64,000 bases of DNA from Leguminivora glycinivorella (GCF_023078275.1 NC_062990.1:3737501-3801500), one strand, 5' to 3'. Shown: positions 49,833-60,374, numbered from the stretch's first letter. A program made the numbers and translations. Notes: a model not told the origin generated them from the letters alone.

Positions 49833-50269
49833 CATAATTATACATCATACATACATATGTAAACAAAATTCATACATACTTCGAAATCGACGTATTTATC
49901 ACATTTTTACAACATTTTGTACCCCTATTAGGTTTTAACATTTCGGGCGAGAACAAATTAATTCAAAGTCATAAAAAAGGTCGTTCAGCGAACGGGTTAT
50001 GAAGCCATTAATACATTAGCCTGTCTGAATTACTTTTTATCTGATACGAGAAGGGTTAAAACTCGTTATATACAGGGTGGGGCCGTTAAAACCGGCAATT
50101 TATTAAAATTTTATTTTTTGACACAGTATGTATAGTAAAATTTATGTTCAGAATAGGTACGTTACTCGATAGAAGAACCTGACAGAAAATATTAATATTA
50201 TGAACAAAAGTGAACAGGTACTTGCCGTGACTTTGCAACAAAATATCTGAGCTCATCATTGAAATAGGT
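49833..50269. other. No gene recognised
   Basis: Nothing beyond a short GGGTGGGGCCGTTAAAACCG piece at 50083. Confidence 0.4.
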
Positions 50270-50660
50270 TACGAGGATTCGAACCCAGGACCGCATTTTA
50301 GCAGTCAGTGTCGCTATGCGCTAGGCGATGAGCACAAATATTTGTTCCTGAGTCATGGATGTTTTCTATGTATATAAGTGTTTGTATATTTTATAATTAT
50401 ATCGTTGTCTGAGTACCTGCAACACAAGCCTTCTTGAGGTTACCGTGGGACTCAGTCAATCTGTGTAAGTGCGTTTCCACATTATCCGATCCTATATCGG
50501 ATGTCGGACCGATATCCCATACATTACAAGGGCCATCTTGGATTTTTTCCTTTGAAATCCTTCCGACATCCGATATCATATCGGATGACATGAAAACGGA
50601 CTAAGAATGTCCTATATATTTATATTTTATCTGATTTTATCAAATTCTCTTTAAGAACAC
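50270..50660 (+). repeat. SINE B copy, split by a MITE
   Basis: Head ACGAGGATTCGAACCCAGGA is scrambled relative to other copies. TTCCTGAGTCATGGATGTTT is followed by the CGTTGTCTGAGTACC tail type. Interrupted at 50469 and resumes with GAATGTCCTATATATTTA. Confidence 0.75.
50469..50601. mobile_element. 133-bp PIF/Harbinger-like MITE
   Basis: Ends GTGCGTTTCCACATTATCCG and ATCGGATGACATGAAAACGG(AC), flanked by TAA at 50466-50468 and 50602-50604. Removal restores the SINE B word GTGTAAGAATGTCC. A 3-bp TAA duplication suits PIF/Harbinger. Interior has repeated TATCGGAT / ATCCGATAT palindromes. Confidence 0.75.
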
Positions 50661-51091
50661 GAAACACCAAAGAAAAGTGTTCTCACGAAGTCCTTGTCTT
50701 TAAAATAAAGGTTCATTTTCGCTTGACTGGCGTGACAGAAAACTCATTATGGATGTAATTTTCATATAATTAGAGTTCAAAGTGCATCTTACACGCTTGA
50801 CAATACGTACGAGGTCATTTTGCATCCAAGGCGATTCAAAAAGGGATATAATGGAAGTAAATATTCAAGCTAAAAGTAGCTTCAGTAAAAGAAAAATATA
50901 CTTTTTGTTCTACCTTTTCCTAGACCATCATCATCCTTGTGTTATCCCTATTAAGGGCCTGGGGTCCGCTTTGACAACTAACCCCAAGTTTGGACAACTA
51001 ATCTAAACCTAGTGCCTACAATTTTTATGAAAGCGACTACTGCCATCTGACCTTCCAACCCGAAGGGGTAACCTAGGACTTATTGGGGTTA

Positions 51092-51932
51092 GGGACCGTC
51101 CACACTCAAGAGACGTATGTCCGCCGTCGCGGAACGGACGTCAGCGCCACGCCGCCTGAATGTAATTTAAAAAATGTCTCCTCGGTACATTTTGTATCAG
51201 GAAGGACGCGTAAGGGACGCGCAAGGGACGTCGCTTGGCGCGCGCCGCGCCGCCTGGGGGCGCGTCTTACGTCTTTCCTATACAAAATGTACTGAGGAGA
51301 CGTTTTTAGGGTTCCGTAGTCTCAACTAGGAACCCTTATAGTTTCGCCATGTCTGTCTGTCCGTCCGTCCGTCCGTCCGTCCGTCCGTCCGTCCGTCCGT
51401 CCGTCCGCGGATAATCTCAGTAACCGTTGGCACTAGAAAGCTGAAATTTGGTACCAATATGTATATCAATCACGCCAACAAAAAAATGTTTTATTAGGGT
51501 ACCCCCCCTACATGTAAACTGGGGGCTGATATTTTTTTTCATTTCAACCCCAACGTGTGATATATTGTTGGATAGGTATTAAAAAATGAATAAGGGTTTG
51601 CTAAGATTATTTTTTGATAATAATAATATTTTCGGAAATAATCGCTCCTAAAGGAAAAAAAAGTGCGTCCCTCCCCCTCTAACTTTTGAACCATATGTTT
51701 AAAAAATATGAAAAAAATCACAAAAGTAGAAATTTATAAATACTTTATAGGAAAATTGTTTTGAACTTGATAGGTTCAGTAGTTTTTGAGAAAAATACGG
51801 AAAACTACGGAACCCTACACTGAGCGTGGCCCGACACGCTCTTGGCCGGTTTTTTAAATTACATTCAGGCGGCGTGGCGCTGACGTCCGTTCCGCGTCGG
51901 CGGACATGCGTCTCTTGACTGTGGACGGTCCC
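51092..51932. mobile_element. GC-rich PIF/Harbinger-like MITE R, split by Repeat C
   Basis: TIRs of about 80 bp beginning GGGACCGTCCACACTCAAGA (left) and complement ending GACTGTGGACGGTCCC (right), flanked by TTA at 51089-51091 and 51933-51935. Interior GC-rich with GCGCGCGCCGCGCC. GGG-ended TIRs and 3-bp TTA duplication fit PIF/Harbinger. Confidence 0.8.
51303..51855 (-). repeat. Repeat C, copy 3, inside MITE R
   Basis: Minus-strand full copy, inserted in a T-run of the right arm of MITE R: GAGGAGACG before, AAATTACATTCAGG after. Has the longest CCGT microsatellite of the three copies. Confidence 0.9.
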
Positions 51933-52015
51933 TTAGGATTAGTCCGGTTTGTTCACAATGTATTCTTTCACCGAAAAGCGACTGGCAATTAATATCAAAA
52001 CACATTTCGCACATA

Positions 52016-53221
52016 GTTTCGCTAGCAGGATGAGGTCACGTTTCATAAAATGTATATGAGTACAAAACAATTTTACGACAGCGTTTTTTGAGTGTGAAGT
52101 TGATTGAATCCATTGTCCATTAAAATGTTTGCCATCAAAACTCACAATGGCATATCCCACGCGTGGACGGTTAAAAACTGCCCAACAAGGAACGAAAAAG
52201 GACTGTCTGGAAGTGCCATGCTAAAAAAATCGATAGCATAAGTAGTTCTCGAGATATTTAGAAAAGACAGACGGAATGTGTCGCACCGAAAGGGTTCCTT
52301 TTGTACCTTTTTCTATCCTAGCAAGTATACGGTTCATATACAGAAACACTTATTAACTAAACACCCAAATCGATCTATCGGACGTTTCTGACTCTCCTGA
52401 AGTTAAGTTGCTACCATACTTATCAACTATTTTGAAGAATCCGTCAGTCCGGTCGTCCGGGAAATTATTTTTTCTCTGTATTCGTGAATTTCATAAATAA
52501 TTGATAATTGAAAGAAGTTTTAAAGATGTTATAAATTATGAAGTTTTAAAGATGTTATAATTATTATTATGGTACATTTGCTCAAAAAGTGCCCGTTTTT
52601 TGGCTGTTTAGCGTGCGAGAAGTTGATTTTTACGCACTCGTGCGTAAAAAGTATGCGTTCCATTTTACGACTACTTACCGAGCTGTTTTAAAGTATATTT
52701 TACTAAGACGGAATAAAACTATAAACATACTATTAAGTGATTAATGTTTAAAACATTGATATTTCATATGTTATTGTTTAATTTTAGTCATACTAAACAT
52801 AATTTATAAAATGGTTTATATGTACTTTGAAAAAGTGGTTCATAATGAGTCGTGTGTCTGTCATTTAAAGTAGTGGCGTCTAATCAATGTTACCAACTTA
52901 ATGCAAGTACGTTCAAAAACCTTTGTTACGCGATTTGTCATAATTATTTTAAGTTATTTGCAATACTTCGAGGCATAAACGGTCGATTGTATTAAAATAT
53001 AGGTATATATTAAACAGTCGTCCCAAATCGTAAATGTTTATGTTTTTATGGCACACAATGAAATAAATAAATTGTGTTGGATGGATAGCAAAATTGAAAA
53101 TATGAACGCAAGTTTAAAAGCATCAAAGATACGTACGTCAATGTCGTCAATGTCAATGCGAAAATTGGGAGTTCGGATTGTTTATCGTTTTATTTGTAGT
53201 AGTGTTTTTTCGCAACTGTAT
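52016..53221. other. No gene recognised
   Basis: 1.2 kb, AT-rich. A short palindrome TTTTTACGCACTCGTGCGTA at 52628 shares the ACGCACT word with MITE N. Nothing else. Confidence 0.4.
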
Positions 53222-53395
53222 TAAAAAATGTACTATTTCATAGCGGTTCATTTTTTGTCAGGCCGAAACTTCAGTAGGCCATTTGTACTGGAAAACGTGA
53301 AAAACGTGTGAAAAAGAAATTCGTAACTAGTGTCGAATTACTTCATTTAACTTATTTTTTTCCGCACTTGTATCGTATTAGAAAAAAATACTCTA
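53222..53395 (+). mobile_element. MITE N, copy 2 (partial)
   Basis: GTCAGGCCGAAACTTCAGTA, GGCCATTTGTACTGGAAAAC and CCGCACTTGTATCGTATTAG match copy 1 with many changes. Confidence 0.65.
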
Positions 53396-53744
53396 GAGAT
53401 ATTTCAAATAGTCCTAAGATACAATACAAATTATAAATGACCACTATTCTTATTTGTTCACAAGAAATTCTGTATATTACGCTATCCAGTAAAACACTTA
53501 TTAAATCCACGCAAGCCATTCGACCATTGTACTTCCCTCCATATTGGGCCGGGAACGACCTTTTTTCCGGCCGGATAGTTTTTTAAGCATTGCGATGGCG
53601 TGCGGAGAAATTTATTCTTATGAGTTTTTTGCGGGCCTCTATCACTAGTTAAATAGACGTTAGGTTGGATGCTTTTGTTGCCAATGTGTATTCAGAATGA
53701 CACATTTGCGCCCCAGGGTTTGTTATCTTTTCTTGTACATACAT
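53396..53744. other. No gene recognised
   Basis: Unique; nothing seen. Confidence 0.35.
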
Positions 53745-53798
53745 ACATACAAGCCACGCCTATATCCCATACAGATGCAGGCAGCACAAACTACTCAA

Positions 53799-54058
53799 TT
53801 TGCTTTTTATCATGCAGAAACGTCTGCGAGTGATTTTACATATTTTTAAATTAAAGGAAAAATGGAAAAGTTCACACCTCTTCCAACTGCGCCACACACA
53901 CGCTTCCAACTGTGCCACGGAGGCCTGCTGGATGAGTGCGAATTTAGGCCTCCGTGGCGCAGTTGGAAGCGCGATGGCCCCGGCAACTCCAAAGGTCGCA
54001 GGTTCGAGTCCTGCCGGAGGTGTGAATTTTTCCACTTTTCCTTTAATTTAAAAATATG
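53799..54058. mobile_element. 260-bp insertion with inverted tRNA-like arms and 11-bp TSD
   Basis: Flanked by AAACTACTCAA at 53788-53798 and 54059-54069. Left arm ATATTTTTAAATTAAAGGAA...GTTCACACCT pairs with right arm AGGTGTGAATTTTTCCAC...TTTAATTTAAAAATAT. Both arms carry pieces of a tRNA-like sequence (TGGCGCAGTTGGAAGCG and its inverted, partly doubled counterpart). 11-bp duplication indicates LINE-machinery insertion. Confidence 0.7.
53948..54021 (+). pseudogene. tRNA-like pseudogene in the insertion
   Basis: Acceptor GCCTCCG pairs with CGGAGGT. D-arm GCGC/GCGC with loop AGTTGGAA; T-arm GCAGG/CCTGC with loop TTCGAGT. The anticodon arm (TGGCC-CCGGCAA-CTCCA) is only half paired and lacks the conserved T before the anticodon, so it is not a working tRNA. 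Pol III boxes look intact. Isotype not assigned. Confidence 0.65.
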
Positions 54059-54180
54059 AAACTACTCAAATTTCAGTGCCACCCTTGGCAATTAAGGGGT
54101 TGAAAGAAAACGAAATTGTGACATTGCAACAACAGGATGGTTACCAGCTTCTTGCCTACGCCAGAATTTTACGTAACTGG

Positions 54181-54300
54181 TGACCGAAGATGAGCTAGCG
54201 ATTTTCTCGCAAAACCTACCAGCATTGTGGTACAGCGAGAAAATGCCGCCAACATCTTTGGTACAAGCCCTCAAATCAAATCTTAGTTTCAATAGTATTA
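54181..54300 (+). pseudogene. Decayed LINE C-terminus
   Basis: GTGACCGAAGATGAGCTAGC and AGCATTGTGGTACAGCGAGA align with GTGACCGAAGAGCTGGCGAC and CAGCATTGCGATACAGCGAG of 5626-5820, so it is the same LINE family with stops. Confidence 0.6.
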
Positions 54301-54854
54301 TTATACACCGTGTTTTTTGTTTTCCATTTAATATTCGACACGTCGTTAGGTTCGTTATCAGGAACCACCATGTATATCACTTTTAGTTAAATTCGCCAAA
54401 AAGATTTTTTCATATTTTTCATACATAATAAATGAATTATTAATTATAAGTAGTGTGAGCGACCCTTAAGAATAATATTCAAGTTAGTGTCAAGTGATTG
54501 ACGGCACATGTCAAAACAAATAACATTAGGAAGTGGTAAAGGCTGTGTCACACACGTGTTCAGTAATTATTTTTATTTTTTTAATAACTCAATAACCGTA
54601 AGAGTTAAGACGCTAGTTTCTTAGAGAAATTAATTGTATGTGATCTAAAGAACCTTCCCTTAAAGTTAACGGAATTCAATATAAACAGGGTGTATAGATT
54701 TACTCATGTAAATAACTTACTTCTAATTTTAAACAAACATAAGTACAGAACATTATAATACACTCAAAACTCTTAATTGTTAATGACATTATTTATTTGC
54801 CAGACTACACTCCAGTTTGAAATATATTTGCATAAGTTTTCATAATTTAATGAA
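54301..54854. other. No gene recognised
   Basis: AT-rich; nothing seen. Confidence 0.4.
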
Positions 54855-55166
54855 CATTTCTTTTTTTTTGCCATTTTTTTATTTTGATTTTTTTAGGGAA
54901 TTTTAGGTCAATTGTACTCAGAATCACGAGTACTTTCAATCTCACTGGGAGACAAAAAGTGTCCCAGAAATTCTATACATTTTTGTTACTTTCCTCTTTT
55001 GTTACCCCGTACAACATGTACGGGAAATGGTAACAAAATAAGAAAAAATCGAATGGGAATTTTTTTTTAACTACTAGAATTGAAAAAGCTAGTGATTCTG
55101 AGTAGAAATACCATTTTTTTTTTCAAAAATATCACATTTCATAAAAGTGGCGAAAAAAAAGAAATG
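54855..55166. mobile_element. MITE P, copy 1 (312 bp)
   Basis: TIRs CATTTCTTTTTTTTTGCCA / TGGCGAAAAAAAAGAAATG. Interior CTCAGAATCACGAGTACTTT, GTTACCCCGTACAACATGTA and CTAGTGATTCTGAGTAGAAA. Copy 2 at 59853-60170 and a divergent relative at 57318-57660. Non-coding. Confidence 0.8.
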
Positions 55167-55339
55167 CTCCAATAATCATTACAGTTTCGCCAAAACAAAT
55201 ATTTCCAATGCCATCGCAATATTTCTAAAAACCGATAAAATAAACATCGCAGCAGATGTGCCGTCAAACCGAGTTCAGACCCATTACCACAAGTTTTAAT
55301 ATTGACAATATTTTATTATTCAATGTAATTTATTTGTGA

Positions 55340-55588
55340 TGTGCCCGTGTGGTGACGGGTTAAGAATTTCACCACCCTCTTTTTTCCCGTGGGTGTCGTA
55401 GAAGGCGACTGTGGGATATGGGGTAAATTGTGACATAGGCGAGAGGCTGGCAACCTGTCACTGCAATGTCACAGTTTCGTTTACTTTCAACCCCTTATTT
55501 GCCAAGAGTGGCACTGTAACTTTAGCAGTTGCATGTGCTCTGCCTACCCCTATAAGGGAAACAAGCGTGATTGTATGTATGTATGTTA
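55340..55588 (+). repeat. SINE A copy (full length)
   Basis: From GCCCGTGTGGTGACGGGTTA to GCGTGATTGTATGTATGTA, close to 33890-34146. Confidence 0.9.
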
Positions 55589-55693
55589 TTTGTGATGTCG
55601 GTGATAGTTTCGTTTTCTTTCAACCTCGTTTAAGCAATTTCATATGCTCTGCCTACTGCTTTTGGAAATATAGTCGTGAGTATCAAGTACTAA

Positions 55694-55755
55694 ATATCAA
55701 GTACTAAATTCATCACATACATAAATATGTATGTGATGAATTTAGTACTTGATAT
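55694..55755. repeat. Perfect 62-bp palindrome
   Basis: Arms of 30 bp (55694-55723 and 55726-55755) with no mismatch and a 2-base centre AA. Contains AAGTACTAAATTCATCACAT and its complement. Just before it, AATATCAAGTACTAAAT is also repeated directly. Confidence 0.95.
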
Positions 55756-56149
55756 CGTAAAAGGCTTAGAATATGACATTCTATGCAATCATGGAGAGAG
55801 TGAACATCGCTCCCAAACGGTTACTAGAACCAAAATTCACATACATTTTCCATGAAATTTAAATCATCGAGTAATGTTTATCTAAAAACTGAGAATCTCA
55901 TGGTAGGGGCTCTGGGAAATGGGATCGTCAAAAATCGTATAGTAATTAAGATTTTTCCGATTTCCAACATTCCCTTGCTTTTATTTTAATTACGACGGAA
56001 AAAACTGGATGGGAAAAGTATTTTGGATGTGTGTTCCGTATGTTTGAAGTATATAGGTCAGGTTTTAAAAAGAATGCTTAAAGTTAGTTAATTTTAAATT
56101 ATGGGATAAGTACTAAAGCAATTTTCATTGCATTCTTTCATTTTCTAGT
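55756..56149. other. No gene recognised
   Basis: Nothing seen. Confidence 0.4.
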
Positions 56150-56285
56150 TAGGCGATAGGCAACCCTGTCACCGCAATGTGACATTGCGTTGTTTTTTTT
56201 CAACTCCTTATTTGCCAAGAGTTGCACTGAAACTTGGGTAGGTACTCTGCCTACCCCTGGGATACAGGCGTGATTGTATATATGT
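56150..56285 (+). repeat. SINE A, 3' half
   Basis: AGGCGATAGGCAACCCTGTC, TTATTTGCCAAGAGTTGCAC and GGGATACAGGCGTGATTGTA; the 5' half is missing. Confidence 0.75.
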
Positions 56286-56569
56286 ATGCACTCATGTTTA
56301 GACAACGGGCTTGGTGACTGTGGAGGCCGATTCGCGACCTGCCACATAGGGAAAACAATCTTATCAAAGTAATAACAAAATTTCAAGTCAGAATCTACCC
56401 CTAAGAAGGCTGACCCTTTGACCTTGCAACAACCCTCTACTAGCTATAAAGCCCAACCTATAGTTTATTCATAAAGGACCTCACACACGCACGCAACGAA
56501 AAAGATATAAACTTAGAGCATATAATACTAGAGAGTGGACACGCCGCGCCGCCGTCTGACATGTCGCAG

Positions 56570-56830
56570 TAGGCTAGTTTCCTACTAGTCAAATCAGCTT
56601 CTTTTTATGAAACTGTCAAAACGATTTGTTAATATGGAATTACTATGAAATACTGACTAAGTGACGTCACGGTCAATTCATTTACTTTATATCTTTCTCT
56701 TTCACTTATTAAATAGAAATTCTGTTTAAAAATAACTACTGACCATATTTTTCTTCTAATTATGTGGTGCTTTATTTCGTGCACTGCATAAAATATTTTA
56801 TTTTAAGTATAGGAAACTAGCCTGTTGTTA
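56570..56830 (+). mobile_element. MITE S (about 260 bp)
   Basis: Ends AGTAGGCTAGTTTCCTACTA and ATAGGAAACTAGCCTGTTG are inverted. Interior AAGTGACGTCACGGTC shared with 46010-46145. Confidence 0.7.
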
Positions 56831-56845
56831 ACTCATTAAACATAC

Positions 56846-57132
56846 AGTCAACCAATGAGGAGACACACTGGCATGCCACTGTCATTCATATGTGTGAGAG
56901 AGAAAAAAACATATCATCTTCTCGCTCTCACGTATGAAATTCTTTATCTGTGCAATGGGCTAATAGGGTAGCGCCATCTGTCATAACCTTTAAGTGTGCC
57001 TCCTCATTGGAACTCTAGGCCACTCTACAACCATGTCAAAATGACTAGTAGTAAGAGATTTCTTACAATCTGATTTATAACGTCACTATGACATAGTTCT
57101 ACAGTGGCCTAGGGTTCCAATTGGTTGACTGT
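56846..57132. mobile_element. MITE T (about 290 bp)
   Basis: Ends TACAGTCAACCAATGAGGAG and CCAATTGGTTGACTGTA inverted; a nested TGAGGAG...CTCCTCA pair inside. A terminal piece lies at 47758-47799. Confidence 0.7.
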
Positions 57133-57317
57133 ATATTTGTCGTTGTGTGCGTGAGTGAATACGCGACTCGCTGGTCGTTTGCACACAGACATAGAAATGG
57201 AAATGATGCTCGTGTGTTGCGCAATAGCCCAATAGAAGCGTCCATGTACAAGTGTGCGTGGGTTAAGAACTTATACGACAGGCGTATTCTAACAATATGT
57301 ACGCTCGGCATGTCCGG

Positions 57318-57660
57318 GCCATTTTTTTTTTCAATGTTGTCACCCCCCCACTTTATTTTGGTTTTGGATTTTTTTATGTGGTTCCCACTCAGAATCGTGA
57401 GCTCTTTCAATCCTAATAGGAGGAAAAATGTGTCTGAAGGTTTTTTTCCCATTCCGTTACCATTTTTCCATACATTTTGCATGGCGGCAACGGAATGGAA
57501 GGTCTGAAAAATGTATGGAAGTCTTGGGTAATTTTTTTTCTCCTATCATGATCGAAAGACCTCGCGATTCTGATTATGACTCGCGTAAAAAATACCCATG
57601 TTACAAAAAAAGTGGGGTGGACAACTTTGAAAAAAAATTGCCGATCCGATTTTCCATCCT
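57318..57660. mobile_element. MITE P-like element, divergent
   Basis: Ends ATTTTTTTTTCAATGTTGTC with ACCCCCCCACTTT, and AAAGTGGGGTGGACAACTTT with GAAAAAAAATT, inverted. Interior TCAGAATCGTGAGCTCTTTC parallels MITE P's TCAGAATCACGAGTACTTTC. The open frames on both strands (57099-57507) are palindrome artefacts. Confidence 0.65.
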
Positions 57661-57677
57661 ATATCTGTGGATTTAAA

Positions 57678-58012
57678 CATAGATTAAATATAAGAAGATC
57701 ATACCATCCCATACATTAAAATGCGACCGCCTAAGAACGCGTATACACTACACCACAGATAGATGGCGCCACAAAAAAAATGTCTTGCAACTTTCGATTA
57801 TACTTGTAGATGGCGTTAAGTTTAGTGTCACTTTTGACATAGATTTATGGCTCGAAAGTGACACTTAACGCCAATCTACAAATAATCGATGGCAACAAGG
57901 CTTTTTCTTTGGCGCCATCTATGTATGGTGTAGAGTATGCGAGTTCTTAGGCGGTCGCATTTTAATGTATGGGATGGTATGATCTTCTTTTATTTCATCT
58001 ATGATATAAACG
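57678..58012. mobile_element. MITE F, copy 2 (335 bp, uninterrupted)
   Basis: TIRs about 65 bp: CATAGATTAAATATAAGAAG with ATCATACCATCCCATACA, and complement. Includes GCGACCGCCTAAGAACGCG. Two internal GATGGCG palindromes around TTTGACATAGATTTATGGCT. Confidence 0.85.
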
Positions 58013-58384
58013 ACAGGCACCATGTGCTTTATAAAATATATAGAATAGAAATGTCCTAAAAATGTACACCCGATAGCCGAAACTATACAAATTAGCATTT
58101 AAAACGGGCATTTGCGTTTCCAAACGTCCTGTATAAAGGACAAAATGGACTTTGCGCGGAACCCTAAAAACATACGGGGATGGATAGCAGACTAATAACG
58201 TAAGTGCAGATATGCCACTTTGTAGTTATATTTAACTTAAGCGAAGCTAACGCTTAAGCGAAGGCGCTAAAGTAGTGCAAGCAAAGCTAGAAAGTTATCA
58301 AAAATCTTCATAATTAATTAGACTTACCATATGATAGACGGTGCACTAAGAGCATGGCCACAAATGCGATGATGCATTTCATGA
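58013..58384. other. No gene recognised
   Basis: A short AAGCGAAGCTAACGCTTAAG inverted motif at 58240; nothing else. Confidence 0.4.
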
Positions 58385-58712
58385 TGGTTGTTGTTGTTGA
58401 ATGTCCTAAGGCACCCTATAGGTGCATACTTGCATAGGGCCTCCACAAGATCCTTCCACGCCTTTCTATCTTGAGCCACCGCCTTGGCCTTGCCTTCCAG
58501 CTCAGTCCATATTCCCTCAGCTCGTTCTCAACGCTCCGCCTCCAGGTGTGTACGGGGCGTTTGCGGGCTCGCTTCCCTCCTTGAGGCCGCCACTCAAACG
58601 CGATACTGGCGCTGTTGGTAGCTCCTCTTCGAAGGGTATGAACGATCCATCTCCATTTCCGCAGAGCGACTTCCTGGGCGATCGGAGGTTGATATCATGA
58701 TAGGACAAGGCT
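58385..58712 (-). pseudogene. Non-LTR retrotransposon C-terminus
   Basis: On the minus strand one frame reads IAFEWRPQGGKRARKRPVHT, then WRRSVENELREYGLSW. After a shift it continues DRKAWKDLVEALCKYAP and a stop, then an AAC trinucleotide tail. The W-x-P-x-G-x-R-x-R-x-R-P-x-x-T-W-R-R...W-K-x-[LI]-V-x-A-L-C pattern is a common LINE polymerase C-terminus. Truncated and frameshifted. Confidence 0.7.
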
Positions 58713-58920
58713 TTTTTTTTGATGGCTTAAAGATCGTATCGACCTGTCAATACCGCACTCAATATAGTTCATTCATTAGTTTCTATCCTACGCGACTTTT
58801 TTTTTGGTTGGTGCAACTGGCCGTTTATCTGTTTCATACATACAGACAATTACGCTTGTATCCCATAAAGGGGTAGGCAAATGAAACTACTCAAGTTTCA
58901 GTGCAATTAAAGGGTTAAAA

Positions 58921-59266
58921 ATAAATAAATAAATATTGTGGACACCTTACACAGTTCAACTTAGCCCCAAACTAAGCAAAGCTTGTACAGTAAGCTGCAG
59001 AGAAAAGGAGACCCCCTGCCCCTGCCATACAAATTTGTATGTAAGTGGGTCTACTTTTCTCTGCAGCTGACTGTACTATGGGTGGTAAGCGACGATATAG
59101 ATACATACTTAAATAGATAAATACATACTTATATACATAGAAAACATCCATGACTCAGGAACAAATATATGTGCTCATAACACAAATAAATGCCCTTACC
59201 GGGATTCGAACCCAGGACCGCGGCTCATCAGGCAGGGTCACTACCGACTGAGCCAGACCGGTCGTC
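58921..59266 (-). repeat. SINE B copy, itself split by an 86-bp MITE
   Basis: ATAAATAAATAAATATTGTG tail, CTTAGCCCCAAACTAAGCAA, CCATGACTCAGGAACAAATA and the head CGGGATTCGAACCCAGGACC plus ACTGAGCCAGACCGGTC. Pol III boxes readable on the minus strand. Confidence 0.85.
58988..59073. mobile_element. 86-bp TA-flanked MITE
   Basis: TIRs CAGTAAGCTGCAGAGAAAAG / CTTTTCTCTGCAGCTGACTG, TA at 58986-58987 and 59074-59075. Removal restores the SINE B word GCTTGTACTATGGG. Small enough to fold as one hairpin. Confidence 0.85.
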
Positions 59267-59380
59267 AAAAGAAAAGAAATTGTTACATTGCAGTGAAAGG
59301 TTTCCCGCCTCACGCCTATGCCACATTGAAACCATATGCCACAGCCGATTTCTACGACACCCACGGGAAAAAAGGTAGTG

Positions 59381-59852
59381 GAAGTGGCGTATCTGTGGTA
59401 CAACTTAATCTGCATTTAGATGGCGTAGGAATCGATACAAATTAGCATTTAAAACGGACGTCTATATGTTAGGGGTCGCAATGGCTATGTTTTAGGCCCG
59501 AGTGATGTAATGTTTAACATTTAAAAGGTTTTGCGAATGACTTTTTTTATGATTTAGGTGCTTATCGTTATAGCCTATGGACTTTTGCAATTTTATACGT
59601 GGCATTCCTCTGCTGTGTGTTTTATAAGTACGTAGGTTTTTTCTTAAAAGTTTATAAGCAAGAAATAATTTTTTTTTCTAGATTTTACAACATGAAAATG
59701 GTTAAATTAAATTGGATTTGGCTAGAATGGATTGGAACGGAGGTCTGAAAGTCGTTTTAAAGAAAAAGTGACCTTCTGAAAACATATTTCACTAATTGTA
59801 CTCGGATTTCTCTCTTCTCCGCTCTCCATCAGGCGGACGGTATGCTTGTTTG
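59381..59852. other. No gene; SINE fragments
   Basis: ACAAATTAGCATTTAAAACG at 59436 repeats a word at 58089. CTCTCCATCAGGCGGACGGT at 59823 is a LINE/SINE tail fragment cut by MITE P. Confidence 0.45.
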
Positions 59853-60170
59853 AGCATTTCCTATTGTTTTTGCCATTTTTTTTATTTCGATTTTTTTGGG
59901 GAATTTCAGGTCGAATTGTACTCAGAATCACGAGTACTTTCAATCTCACCGAAAGACAAAAAGTGTCCCAGAATTTCCATACATTCTTGTTAGTATCCTC
60001 TATTGTTACCCCACACAACATGTACGGAAAATGGTAACAAAATAAGAAAAAATCGTATAGGACAATTTTTTTAACTACTAGGATTAAAAAGCTAGTGATT
60101 CTGAGTAGAAACAGCATTCTTTTTTTTCAAAAATATCACATTTCATAAAAGTGGCAAAAAAAGAAACGCT
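59853..60170. mobile_element. MITE P, copy 2
   Basis: Ends AGCATTTCC and GAAACGCT, interior as copy 1. It splits a LINE/SINE tail: TATGCTTGTTTG before and CGTTTGCCACC after, with a short (C/T)GTTTG duplication. Confidence 0.8.
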
Positions 60171-60374
60171 CGTTTGCCACCGACGACGTAAAAAAAACAT
60201 CAAAATTATATAATTTGATGTTTTATTAGAGACCCTTTTCTTTGCGTGGGATTATAAACGTGTCATATTAATGAAACGTAGCTACGCCTCATATCTATTT
60301 CCATAAACATTAAAAATACATCCTGTAATACAAAAAAACCTTTGCATGTTTACAATCACACATTCATATTATAA

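Larger units (their letters stand above)
50930..52015 (-). repeat. SINE Q, copy 3, split by a MITE
   Basis: 50930-51091 carries TTAAGGGCCTGGGGTCCGCT and CCAACCCGAAGGGG. 51933-52015 carries TTAGTCCGGTTTGTTCACAA and ACCGAAAAGCGACTGGCA. The head with the pol III boxes is lost. Confidence 0.85.
53745..54180 (-). repeat. SINE A copy split by a tRNA-like insertion
   Basis: 53745-53798 (CACGCCTATATCCCATACAG) and 54059-54180 (CAGTGCCACCCTTGGCAATT, TGCCTACGCCAGAATTTTAC) are the two halves. The word AAACTACTCAA is duplicated at the junction. Confidence 0.8.
58845..59380 (-). repeat. SINE A split by SINE B
   Basis: 58845-58920 (TTACGCTTGTATCCCATAAA, GGGTAGGCAAATGAAACTAC) and 59267-59380 (TTACATTGCAGTGAAAGGTT, TTCTACGACACCCACGGGAA) are the halves. 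Confidence 0.85.

Noticed and set aside
53948..54021. Functional tRNA gene
   Set aside because: The anticodon stem is half unpaired and the conserved base before the anticodon is wrong; it lies in a retro-inserted inverted dimer.
57099..57507. Opposed 127- and 128-codon ORFs
   Set aside because: They cover a palindromic MITE P-like element; no motifs and mutual overlap on both strands.
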